Assembly: GCA_021792485.1 (NCBI GenBank)
Contig: JAJYUO010000016.1
Coordinates: 1 to 12,303 of the forward strand
DNA length: 12,303 nucleotides
Direction of reading: 5' to 3'
From: Thermoplasmata archaeon
GTDB lineage: Archaea; Thermoplasmatota; Thermoplasmata; Lutacidiplasmatales; UBA184
Notes under the pieces: model-generated
Told to the model about the DNA's origin: nothing
Seen by the model: the letters and a program-made list of their open reading frames with translations, nothing else
Databases searched by the model: none
Program-made: the position numbers and the translations under genes
Shown here: positions 1 to 6,679 of the stretch, in pieces
How the letters are laid out: every line of letters begins with the position of its first letter
How positions within the stretch are numbered: the stretch's first letter is position 1

Positions 1-2
1 TG

Positions 3-3000
3 ATCTTCGGCGTACTCTCGGTCTACCTGCCGATCTCGGCGTCGAAGTTTCTTTTGCTCGCGTCGCCCGCCTTCGCCCTCCTTCCGGCCGAGGCGGTCCG
101 TCGTTTGTGGGATATCGGGAGCTACTCCGAGCTACGCCAGAGCGTGCGGTCGCTCACCGATACGCGTAGCCGATTCACGGCGTTCCGCAAGTCGTTCAAG
201 GCGCGTCATGTCCTCATCCTGCTGCTGGTCGTCGGCCTTCTCATACCGAACGTGTGGTACGGTATCGATGCCGGGATTCCGAGCAACAGCAAGGCCGCGG
301 CCTCTACCCAGGTCTACGACACGTTGCCCTCGTGGCTTCGGCCCGCCGCGTCCGACGCATCAAGCTTCTACTTTGGCGCTACCGGCTCGTCCCTCGACAC
401 GCCGAACCTCTACGACTCGGCGGGCTACAATTGGTTAGCACAGCAGCAAACACCCGTCCCAGAGCCTAATCGGTCCGCAGTTGTCGCGTGGTGGGACTAC
501 GGCTTCCAGACGATCGACCAAGGGCAGCATCCCTCGGTCGCGGACGACTTCCAGAACGGGATCGACCCGTCCGGTCAATTCCTCCTAGCCCAGAACCAGT
601 CGATCGCGATCGGGGTGCTGACGACGACTCTGCTCAACGGGGAGCAGATGAAGTCGGGCCTGCCGTATCTGCCGAGCACGCTCAACCAGATCCTCGGCTC
701 CGCGGGACTGAACCTGTCCTACCTGCACAACGCGCTCGTGAACTGGACCTGGGACTACAAGACGGTCGTCGCCGACCCGGGCCTCTACCTACCGGTCGAT
801 GCATCGACGCTCACCGCCGAGAACGCGATGTTCATGGTCGTCTCCTACTACATCGCGCGCGCTCTGAGCCCGAACGGCGTCGCCCAGGTCTACAACGAAG
901 TCCAGCAGTACACGGGCTGGTCCGTCCGCTACGCGATGGCCGATACCCGCTTGATCCCGTTCTCGGGCTCCGACACCGGAATCTTTTACGCTCCGGCCGA
1001 TCTCACGGGTCGGGCGCTGGATGCCGGTGGTAACCCGGCGATTTACTTCAACGTCACGGTACTCGGATCCGACGGGAAGTACTATCCCGAGGGCCAGGTC
1101 CCGCCCAGTGTGACGGCGGTGAACTACTACATCTCCTACTTCGCGCCGTTTTACAACTCGATGATTTACCGCATCTACTTCGGCTACAACGGCACGCAGG
1201 TCGGGAAAGGCGCTGGGATTCCGGGTCTGGAGGGATCGGTCGCCTCCGACCCGGTGATGCCCGGCTGGATGATGTCGCACTTCGAGGTCGAGTACCAGAC
1301 CGCCTACTACTGCGCGAACGCGAGCGAGGCGAGCAACTCCAACTGCTTCGTGGCGATGAACAAGCCGCAGGCGCAGGCGCTTGCCGCGAAAGGGATCGGT
1401 GTCGTGAACACCAGCGCGAACGACTACTTCAGCGGGGGAGAGTCGATCCTCGTCTACTACCCCGGAGAGACGATGACCGGGACGGTGACGTTGCCCAACG
1501 GGGCCCCGGTCGCCGGCGCTCGCGTGACGGTCGACGACCAATTCGGGATTCCCCACATGAGCGTGATCACCGGGCCGCAAGGTCAGTACTCGGTCATCCT
1601 TCCCCCGGGCAACGACACGGTGAACGTCACGATCGGCACGCTCAACGGAATCACGCAGCAAGGAAACCTCCTCCTCGACTCGATCCCCGTCACCGTCTCG
1701 AACGCCATTGGATTCAGTCTCCAACCGATCACCGTTCAACGCACGATCACGGTCGGCGCCTCCGTGGTCGATGGGCTCGTCTATTGGAACATCGCGAACA
1801 GCACCTCCTACCTGCCCGGTGATCTCCCGGTCGCGGGCGCCCAGGTCGCCCTATACGGAGTGGCGAACGGCACGACGATCAGCACACGGACCGATGCAGG
1901 GGGTACGTTCCGGCTCCCGAACGTCGCGCCCGGCGTCTACAACGAGTCGGTCCTCTACGATGGCACGAACTACACGCTCTCCGGGAACATCACCGTCGAC
2001 TCGTCGCTCTCCCCGGTGAACGCGAGCTTCGGACTCAGCCCCGGAAACATCACGGGTACGGTAACCAACGCGATCGGGGACGCGATCTCCGGGGCCACCG
2101 TCACGGTCGGATCGAGCACCGGCATGATCCTCACCGCCACGACGAACTTGACCGGCAACTACTACGTGCCCAACGTCAGCCCGGGCAATTACACCGTCAC
2201 CGCCGTCGGCCCGACGGCGAACTTCCGTTCCCTCGGTACGCCCACCGTCATCAGCCAGATAGGCCACAAGCTCACGGTCAACTTGACCGAGTATCCCAGC
2301 GCTCTCACTACCTTCACAGCGACGGCCGGCAACGCTCCGGTGGCCCACGCGCCGATCCGCATTAGCGCGTTGCCCGCGTTTGGCAACAGCACCACCGTTT
2401 CCTCCCTTGCAGGTGCTCTGGATAACTCGACCGTCCTCTACACGAATTCGGTCGGCTCCGTGAGTGCCTACCTGCCGGTCGGGAACTACTCCGCGTATGC
2501 GTTGACCAGTGTGGGGGCCACTCTCGAAACGGCGCTCGGCACGGTTCGCGTCGGGAGCCCGGGCGTCTCTGTCACTGCCCCACCGCTCGCGCTGGCGCCG
2601 GCGAATTGGCTCACCGGAACCGTCAGCAATGCCACGGCCGGTGCCGGCGCCTCCAGCGTGGTCTTCGCCTACGATGCTCAAGGGAACGTTGTCTCCGTAG
2701 CCACGAACGGCACTTTCTCGCTCGCTCTCCCTTCCGGCACGTATTCGCTGCTCACGGTACAGTCGGGCCCGAGCCGTTCCGCGCCGATCGACGCCGCGTT
2801 CCAGTCGGTCTCGGTGAGCGGACCGACTTCGGTGGCGGTCGATCCCGTGGCCGCGGTCCGCACGACGTTCACCGTCAGCGCCACGCTCGCGAGCGGGGCG
2901 CTGTATCCGGCGGCCGGCGCGAACGTGACCGTCCGGGTGAGCAGCGCGGGAGGGCCGTCCATCTCGCTCCTCACGGGCAGCTCCGGCACGGTCTCCTACG

Positions 3001-5300
3001 TGCTCCCGGCGGCCCTTTCGGATAACGAGACCTACTGTTTGAGCGCACGCGCGGTCGGATACACGCCGAAGAACGAATGCGTTGCCCCGGGCAGCCTCCC
3101 GAGCCTGAGCCGGCTTCCGATCTCGTTCGCCCCGGTAACGCTCACGCTGCCGATTTCCGGGACCGCTCCCTCCACGCTCACTACGATCTACCTCAATGGC
3201 ACGAGTACGACCGCGGGGAAGTACGTGACCCAGGGGTACACGTCCGCTTCCGTGGCAATCACACCCGGAACCTACGCCCTTCAAGCCTACGCGCCAAGCG
3301 AACCGAACGTAACCCGCTACTCGAGCGCGCAGGGCCGGGTGTTCTCGGTCGCGCTCGGCGAGAGCCAGGTGATTGAAACGGTCCCGCTTGTGCTGGAGCG
3401 CAACACGACCGGGGTGTTGCGGCTGCCGAGCGGGATGCCTCTCTCGGCGGTTACGATACGACTCACCGGGTCCACCGGATTCAACGTGACGGTCTCAGGA
3501 GCGGCCTATGCCGCTGGCTTCTACGCGCCGGTCGGTTCCTATTCGGCCTACTTCTTCGGGTCGTTCGATGGGATCGCCTACACCAACCTCACTACGATCA
3601 CGATCCCGAACACGGGCTCCGCCTCCCCGTCGCTTCGGCTGAGCATGGCCGGCGTAACGGTATCGGGGAGCCTGATCACCCCCACCGGCGCTCAGATCGT
3701 TGCGAACACTACGGTCACATTTACCGCGCCCAGCGGGGCGGTCGCCACCGCCCGCGCGACGTATGGCAATTACAGCCTGGTTCTTGCCGGGGCGACGACC
3801 TACGCGATCCGTTCGTACGCGGTGGGTACGGTCGTGGGCCCTAACGGGTCGTACGCCGTGAGCTACGCAACGGCGTCCACGGGCAGCGCCTGCGCGTTGG
3901 CCCGGACGGCGGCGACCTGCAACGTCACGATGGTCGGTACGACGCAGCTCGTGTGGTTCAATGGGACCGTAGGGGCGCCCGGCCTCGCCTCGGCGACGCT
4001 GTACCTCGAAGGGCCCTATCCCTCGTACGCGCTCTCTACGATCTCGGTCACCGGGGGCCGGTTCTCGGTCCAGCTCCTCCCCGGCGCCTACGCGGTCTAT
4101 GCGAACTCCACCGGCGCGGCCGCGCTAACCAGCGTCACGGTGCTCGCCGGCAGCGGGCCGTTCGCCCTCGCGCTCTCCCCGAGCTATCGGGACGAGATCA
4201 CCCCGATGCCGCCCGGGGGCGTCGTCACCGATTCCGTCGCCGTGGTGACGGTCCGGTCGGCGGGAGGGGTGACCTTCGAGTTTCCGAACGTGGTCGTGAA
4301 TTCGACCCTCTCCGTCTGGCTGCCCGCCGGTGGGTACACCGTAGGTTCGCGAGCAACCGGCTATCCGTACGGGGTCCTTTCCAACGCGACCGCCTCCCAA
4401 TCGGTCGCCATCGTCTCGGGCGGCGTCGCGACCCGGCTTTCGCTGGCGTGGGTCCTCCTCCCGTCCGTCACCGGGGTCGCCACGGGATCGACGTCGGTGG
4501 ATCTGCCGGCGACCGGGGGCCCCGTGGACTTCAGCGTCGCCCTCACGAACACGGGGAACGTCCCGGTGACCGTCTCGCTCACGGTCAGTCCGGCCTACTG
4601 GAACCTGACGACCTCCCTCACGAATGTCAGCCTCTCTCCTGGCGCGGCCGCCAGCGGCAGCGTCCGGGTGATGGTACCCGCGGGCACGTCGGTCGCCCAT
4701 CCGCCGCTGTACCTCACGGTCGTCTCGGCCAACGGAACGGCGATCGGAACCGTCACGGGCATCCCGACGATCCATATCGCCCCTCGCTACGCGATGATCG
4801 TGGCCAGCAGTACCACCCCTCCGGCCGTGGGCCCGCATCAGGTCCAAGTCTCCTTCTCCGTCGACAACACCGGTAACGCGGTGATTGGTCTCCAACTGAG
4901 CGTGGTCGACGCTCCTCAGCTCGCGAGCCTGGGATGGACCTCGAACATCCTGCAGGGCCGCACCATCGTCACTACCTACTCGGTTTCCCCGGGTACGAGC
5001 GAACTGTTCACCCTCAACCTCACGTCCGGCGCGATCGCGGTCCCGCCCACAACCGCGGAAGTCGCGGTGACGATCCTGAACGACTCGTTGAACGCGCAGC
5101 AGACCGTCACGTTCTCCATCCCGTCGACCAGCGTGACCGTCAACCCGCAGACGGTGGTCACCGGGCCCGGCACGGGCGAGGCTCCGATCGTCTACGCCGA
5201 ATGGCTCCTGATCGTGCTCGCCCTCATCCCGGCGCTGGCCGTCGGGGTTGTCGTGCTCGTATGGCGATGGAACCGGACGCGGAGGTGGCGCCGTTGGTGA
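3..5300 (+). CDS. aglB: AglB/STT3-type oligosaccharyltransferase with giant beta-sandwich repeat tail (5'-partial)
   Basis: The frame is open to the left edge, so the N-terminal transmembrane catalytic half, with the expected DXD-type motifs, is missing; the TTG at 54 is only an internal codon. The visible part starts in the last membrane helices (about 3-100 and 204-260). An extracytoplasmic domain follows, with the signature WWDYG at 489-503 and the AglB-like segments DTGIFYAP (about 972-995) and MIYRIYFGY (1131-1157). AglB moves a glycan from a dolichol carrier to Asn in N-X-S/T sequons on the outer face of the membrane. Ordinary AglB ends near the point matching 1466. Here the frame runs on to 5300 through about eleven carboxypeptidase-regulatory-like repeats, two NEW3/CARDB-like domains, a membrane helix (about 5190-5265) and a basic end, WRWNRTRRWRRW. 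The family call is firm. Whether the enzyme is active, and whether the DK/MI-type helix is intact, cannot be decided; I could not place that helix. The alternative annotation would be a carboxypeptidase-regulatory-like surface protein. Confidence 0.88.
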   Translation: MFGVLSVYLPISASKFLLLASPAFALLPAEAVRRLWDIGSYSELRQSVRSLTDTRSRFTAFRKSFKARHVLILLLVVGLLIPNVWYGIDAGIPSNSKAAASTQVYDTLPSWLRPAASDASSFYFGATGSSLDTPNLYDSAGYNWLAQQQTPVPEPNRSAVVAWWDYGFQTIDQGQHPSVADDFQNGIDPSGQFLLAQNQSIAIGVLTTTLLNGEQMKSGLPYLPSTLNQILGSAGLNLSYLHNALVNWTWDYKTVVADPGLYLPVDASTLTAENAMFMVVSYYIARALSPNGVAQVYNEVQQYTGWSVRYAMADTRLIPFSGSDTGIFYAPADLTGRALDAGGNPAIYFNVTVLGSDGKYYPEGQVPPSVTAVNYYISYFAPFYNSMIYRIYFGYNGTQVGKGAGIPGLEGSVASDPVMPGWMMSHFEVEYQTAYYCANASEASNSNCFVAMNKPQAQALAAKGIGVVNTSANDYFSGGESILVYYPGETMTGTVTLPNGAPVAGARVTVDDQFGIPHMSVITGPQGQYSVILPPGNDTVNVTIGTLNGITQQGNLLLDSIPVTVSNAIGFSLQPITVQRTITVGASVVDGLVYWNIANSTSYLPGDLPVAGAQVALYGVANGTTISTRTDAGGTFRLPNVAPGVYNESVLYDGTNYTLSGNITVDSSLSPVNASFGLSPGNITGTVTNAIGDAISGATVTVGSSTGMILTATTNLTGNYYVPNVSPGNYTVTAVGPTANFRSLGTPTVISQIGHKLTVNLTEYPSALTTFTATAGNAPVAHAPIRISALPAFGNSTTVSSLAGALDNSTVLYTNSVGSVSAYLPVGNYSAYALTSVGATLETALGTVRVGSPGVSVTAPPLALAPANWLTGTVSNATAGAGASSVVFAYDAQGNVVSVATNGTFSLALPSGTYSLLTVQSGPSRSAPIDAAFQSVSVSGPTSVAVDPVAAVRTTFTVSATLASGALYPAAGANVTVRVSSAGGPSISLLTGSSGTVSYVLPAALSDNETYCLSARAVGYTPKNECVAPGSLPSLSRLPISFAPVTLTLPISGTAPSTLTTIYLNGTSTTAGKYVTQGYTSASVAITPGTYALQAYAPSEPNVTRYSSAQGRVFSVALGESQVIETVPLVLERNTTGVLRLPSGMPLSAVTIRLTGSTGFNVTVSGAAYAAGFYAPVGSYSAYFFGSFDGIAYTNLTTITIPNTGSASPSLRLSMAGVTVSGSLITPTGAQIVANTTVTFTAPSGAVATARATYGNYSLVLAGATTYAIRSYAVGTVVGPNGSYAVSYATASTGSACALARTAATCNVTMVGTTQLVWFNGTVGAPGLASATLYLEGPYPSYALSTISVTGGRFSVQLLPGAYAVYANSTGAAALTSVTVLAGSGPFALALSPSYRDEITPMPPGGVVTDSVAVVTVRSAGGVTFEFPNVVVNSTLSVWLPAGGYTVGSRATGYPYGVLSNATASQSVAIVSGGVATRLSLAWVLLPSVTGVATGSTSVDLPATGGPVDFSVALTNTGNVPVTVSLTVSPAYWNLTTSLTNVSLSPGAAASGSVRVMVPAGTSVAHPPLYLTVVSANGTAIGTVTGIPTIHIAPRYAMIVASSTTPPAVGPHQVQVSFSVDNTGNAVIGLQLSVVDAPQLASLGWTSNILQGRTIVTTYSVSPGTSELFTLNLTSGAIAVPPTTAEVAVTILNDSLNAQQTVTFSIPSTSVTVNPQTVVTGPGTGEAPIVYAEWLLIVLALIPALAVGVVVLVWRWNRTRRWRRW
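1467..4370 (+). repeat. About eleven tandem carboxypeptidase-regulatory/Ig-like beta-sandwich repeats in the AglB tail
   Basis: This is protein-level repetition, with no obvious DNA-level repeat. Each unit of roughly 50-100 residues has the pattern G-T/S-V near its start, a P-V-A-G-A-x-V-type strand, a G-x-Y/F-S/T-V hairpin and a P-G-x-Y-x-V/A end. Examples are GAPVAGARVTV (about 1500-1533), LPVAGAQVALYG (about 1824-1860) and AISGATVTVG (about 2085-2112). The turn recurs as NVAPGVYN, NVSPGNYTV, LPVGNYSAYA, LPSGTYSLL, TPGTYALQAYA, APVGSYSAYF, LLPGAYAVYA and LPAGGYTVG. These are features of CarboxypepD_reg/SpaA-like folds of archaeal and bacterial surface proteins. N-X-S/T sequons occur throughout. 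The exact repeat count and boundaries are hand-drawn, and a profile search could merge or split units. Confidence 0.75.
4480..5130 (+). other. Two NEW3/CARDB-like Ig domains before the C-terminal membrane anchor
   Basis: Within the AglB-like frame, two copies of a strand pattern are visible: VDFSVALTNTGNVPVTVSLTV (first 20 residues near 4527-4586) and a matching VQVSFSVDNTGNAVIGLQL (near 4842-4900). N-T-G-N followed by alternating hydrophobic residues is typical of NEW3/CARDB-type domains in archaeal surface proteins, which usually sit just outside the membrane anchor. The anchor follows at about 5190-5265 (EWLLIVLALIPALAVGVVVL), then an Arg/Trp-rich cytosolic end. The assignment is by pattern only. 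Confidence 0.6.
5281..5288 (+). promoter_or_regulatory. Shine-Dalgarno site inside the AglB 3' end that sets the start of the next gene
   Basis: GGAGGTGG lies 8 bases before the GTG at 5297. It is the strongest Shine-Dalgarno match near any start in the window. It favours GTG 5297 over the in-frame ATGs at 5261 and 5267 and the GTG at 5285. The 5297 choice also gives a clean signal peptide beginning MSRLR. Confidence 0.7.
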
Positions 5301-6166
5301 GCCGGCTCCGTGCGGGGGCCGCCGCTCTGGCCGTCATTGGGGTGGCTCTCCTCGCGATCTCGGCGGCCCCGTTGGGCGCGACACCGTTCGACCTGGGACT
5401 CTCGGGCCATGGCTCGGTGCCTTCGACGGCGTCCGCGTCGGTCACCTCGATTGGCTATCCCCCGCTCAAGGCGAACATCACGGGCCCGAGCGTCGTCGGG
5501 CAGAACAAGACCTACGAGTACCTGTTGAACGCCAGCGGAGGCCCGGCGTACGCAAGGAACGGCACCGAGGTCGGCAACATCACCTACTGGGCCTCGGTCG
5601 CCGGGACGAACACCAGTTCCGTGAGCTTCCTCCCGTCCAAAGGAGCGCTGCCGAACTCCACGGCCTACCCGGTCGAGCTCGACACCAGCGCGATCGTCCA
5701 GACGCTGACGATCACGGTCGAGTTCGCTTCGCTCTACGAGCACCTCAACGAATCGACCAACGTCACGATCACCGTCCACGTGGTCGCGCCGTACGTCCTT
5801 ACCGGAAAGGTCGTCGCCGGGCCTCAGACGGTCCTCGCGTTCGGGATCTTGGTGACGCTGGGTGGACGGCCCGTCGGATCGATCGCGATCCCGACGTTGA
5901 CGCCCAACGAAGTCTACAACTTCACGTTCGACTACACGACCCTTCCGCTGGGTCCCGGCTACCACACGTTCGTTCTGAGCCTGCCGTCGCCGCACGGCCA
6001 GGTGCATTTCGCGAACGGCAAGCAGAGCTACGCGATCACGTTCTACGTCGAGGGCCCTCCCGTGAGCTACACGGACTACTACGTCCTCGGCGTCGTCGCT
6101 TTCGTGGCGGTCGTGCTTATATCCCTCCTCTATGTCGGAAGCCGCCGACCGGGCGCTCCGCGCTAG
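5297..6166 (+). CDS. Sequon-rich secreted protein with C-terminal membrane anchor, overlapping the AglB stop
   Basis: I do not recognise a named family. The 289-residue product has an N-terminal signal peptide or anchor (MSRLR, then a hydrophobic stretch to about residue 27), an extracytoplasmic domain of about 230 residues, a transmembrane helix at about 262-281 and a short basic tail (SRRPGAPR). The domain is beta-rich by composition and has ten N-X-S/T sequons by hand count (Asn 60, 70, 78, 88, 94, 105, 120, 151, 155, 208). No enzyme motif is visible. The GTG start shares GTGA with the upstream TGA stop, a 4-base overlap typical of translational coupling, so the product is probably made together with the AglB-like protein. 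A role as its partner subunit, chaperone or abundant glycoprotein substrate is inference. Confidence 0.88.
   Translation: MSRLRAGAAALAVIGVALLAISAAPLGATPFDLGLSGHGSVPSTASASVTSIGYPPLKANITGPSVVGQNKTYEYLLNASGGPAYARNGTEVGNITYWASVAGTNTSSVSFLPSKGALPNSTAYPVELDTSAIVQTLTITVEFASLYEHLNESTNVTITVHVVAPYVLTGKVVAGPQTVLAFGILVTLGGRPVGSIAIPTLTPNEVYNFTFDYTTLPLGPGYHTFVLSLPSPHGQVHFANGKQSYAITFYVEGPPVSYTDYYVLGVVAFVAVVLISLLYVGSRRPGAPR
6115..6124 (+). promoter_or_regulatory. Candidate TATA box for the zinc-ribbon/aEF1B unit
   Basis: GCTTATATCC is one of few AT-rich hexamers (TTATAT, 6117-6122) in a GC-rich window. It lies inside the last membrane-helix codons of the upstream gene. An archaeal transcription start would fall near 6145-6150, giving a leader of about 55 bases before the ATG at 6202. 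There is no direct evidence, and it could simply be coding sequence for Leu-Ile. Confidence 0.35.
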
Positions 6167-6201
6167 CGCGGGAAGGCGGTCGACGGCCAGGTACACATCC
6201 C

Positions 6202-6375
6202 ATGAACGAGGCACGCGCCACATCCTGCACGTCGTGCGGAGCATCGTTGCTCGTGCGGGGCTCGACGCAGTTCCCTTGCCCGAGCTGCGGCCAGGCAACG
6301 ATCGGCCGGGATCCGCGCTGCCGAGACCAGAGCGTCGTATACCACTGCCCGTCGTGCGGCTTTGAAGGTCCGTAA
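6202..6375 (+). CDS. Archaeal zinc-ribbon protein linked to translation (COG2888/HVO_2753-like)
   Basis: This 57-residue protein has CTSCG (Cys 9, 12), CPSCG (Cys 26, 29) and a final CPSCGFEGP (Cys 49, 52). The spacing and the GFEGP ending are hallmarks of the short archaeal two-zinc proteins annotated as predicted RNA-binding zinc ribbons with a function in translation. In that family the third knuckle normally reads RCxxCR. Here it reads RDPRCR, so a conserved Cys is replaced by Asp 37 (codon 6310-6312), and the second zinc site is altered or weakened. The ATG at 6202 is preceded by a weak AGGT (6189-6192). The aEF1B gene starts 16 bases after the stop, a pairing seen in many archaea, which supports the assignment. 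Confidence 0.88.
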   Translation: MNEARATSCTSCGASLLVRGSTQFPCPSCGQATIGRDPRCRDQSVVYHCPSCGFEGP

Positions 6376-6391
6376 GGGGAAGGAACCGACC

Positions 6392-6658
6392 GTGGGGCAA
6401 GTCGCCGTTCTATTCCGCTTGATGCCGCACGGCGTCGACACGAACCTGGAGGAGATGGCCCAAGGCGTGCGGGCGAGCCTCCCCGCCGGGGTTACCGTCC
6501 GCGGAATGCAGGTCAAGGACATCGCCTACGGGCTCAAGGCCCTTCTCGTCAGCGTCGTGATGAACGATCAGGGTGGAATCCTCGAGTCGGTCGAACAGGG
6601 GTTCGCGAAGGTCCCCCACGTAGAGTCGGTCGAGGTGGTGGAGGAGGGCCTGCTGTAG
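6392..6658 (+). CDS. ef1b: Elongation factor 1-beta (aEF1B), guanine nucleotide exchange factor
   Basis: This small protein is the archaeal counterpart of the eEF1B catalytic domain. It reloads aEF1A with GTP so that it can deliver aminoacyl-tRNA to the ribosome. The 88-residue length is standard for the family. Diagnostic features are the opening MGQVAVLFRLMP, the core IAYGLKAL (residues 44-51) and the end VESVEVVEEGLL. The frame is open upstream to a TTG at 6362, but the GTG at 6392 gives the family-typical N-terminus and sits 7 bases after a purine-rich GGGGAAGGA (6376-6384), so it is chosen. It lies 16 bases downstream of the zinc-ribbon gene and 21 bases upstream of the membrane hydrolase gene, and is probably co-transcribed with both. 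Confidence 0.95.
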   Translation: MGQVAVLFRLMPHGVDTNLEEMAQGVRASLPAGVTVRGMQVKDIAYGLKALLVSVVMNDQGGILESVEQGFAKVPHVESVEVVEEGLL

Positions 6659-6679
6659 GCCGTCCCCACCAAGGCGCCT

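Noticed and set aside
789..1739. 316-codon minus-strand frame opposite the AglB lumenal domain
   Set aside because: Arg/Val/Asp-rich shadow; the plus strand carries conserved OST segments here.
1851..3284. 477-codon open frame on the minus strand inside the AglB tail
   Set aside because: Composition is dominated by Arg, Gly, Asp and Glu with no motif; it mirrors a GC-rich coding strand whose plus-strand product has clear domains.
1467..4370. Possibility of DNA-level tandem repeats or a recombination hotspot in the tail
   Set aside because: The units are similar only as protein folds; neighbouring units share no long identical DNA runs that I could see.
4934..5296. N-terminal extension of the 289-residue partner protein
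   Set aside because: Overlaps the AglB frame, is low-complexity Arg/His-rich, and the Shine-Dalgarno site and signal peptide both point to GTG 5297.
5248..6201. Long plus-strand extension upstream of the zinc-ribbon ATG
   Set aside because: Arg-rich and overlapping the signal-peptide gene in another frame; only the last 57 codons match a family.
5192..6400. 402-codon minus-strand frame across the partner gene and zinc ribbon
   Set aside because: Arg/Asp-rich shadow spanning three real plus-strand genes, with no recognisable segment.
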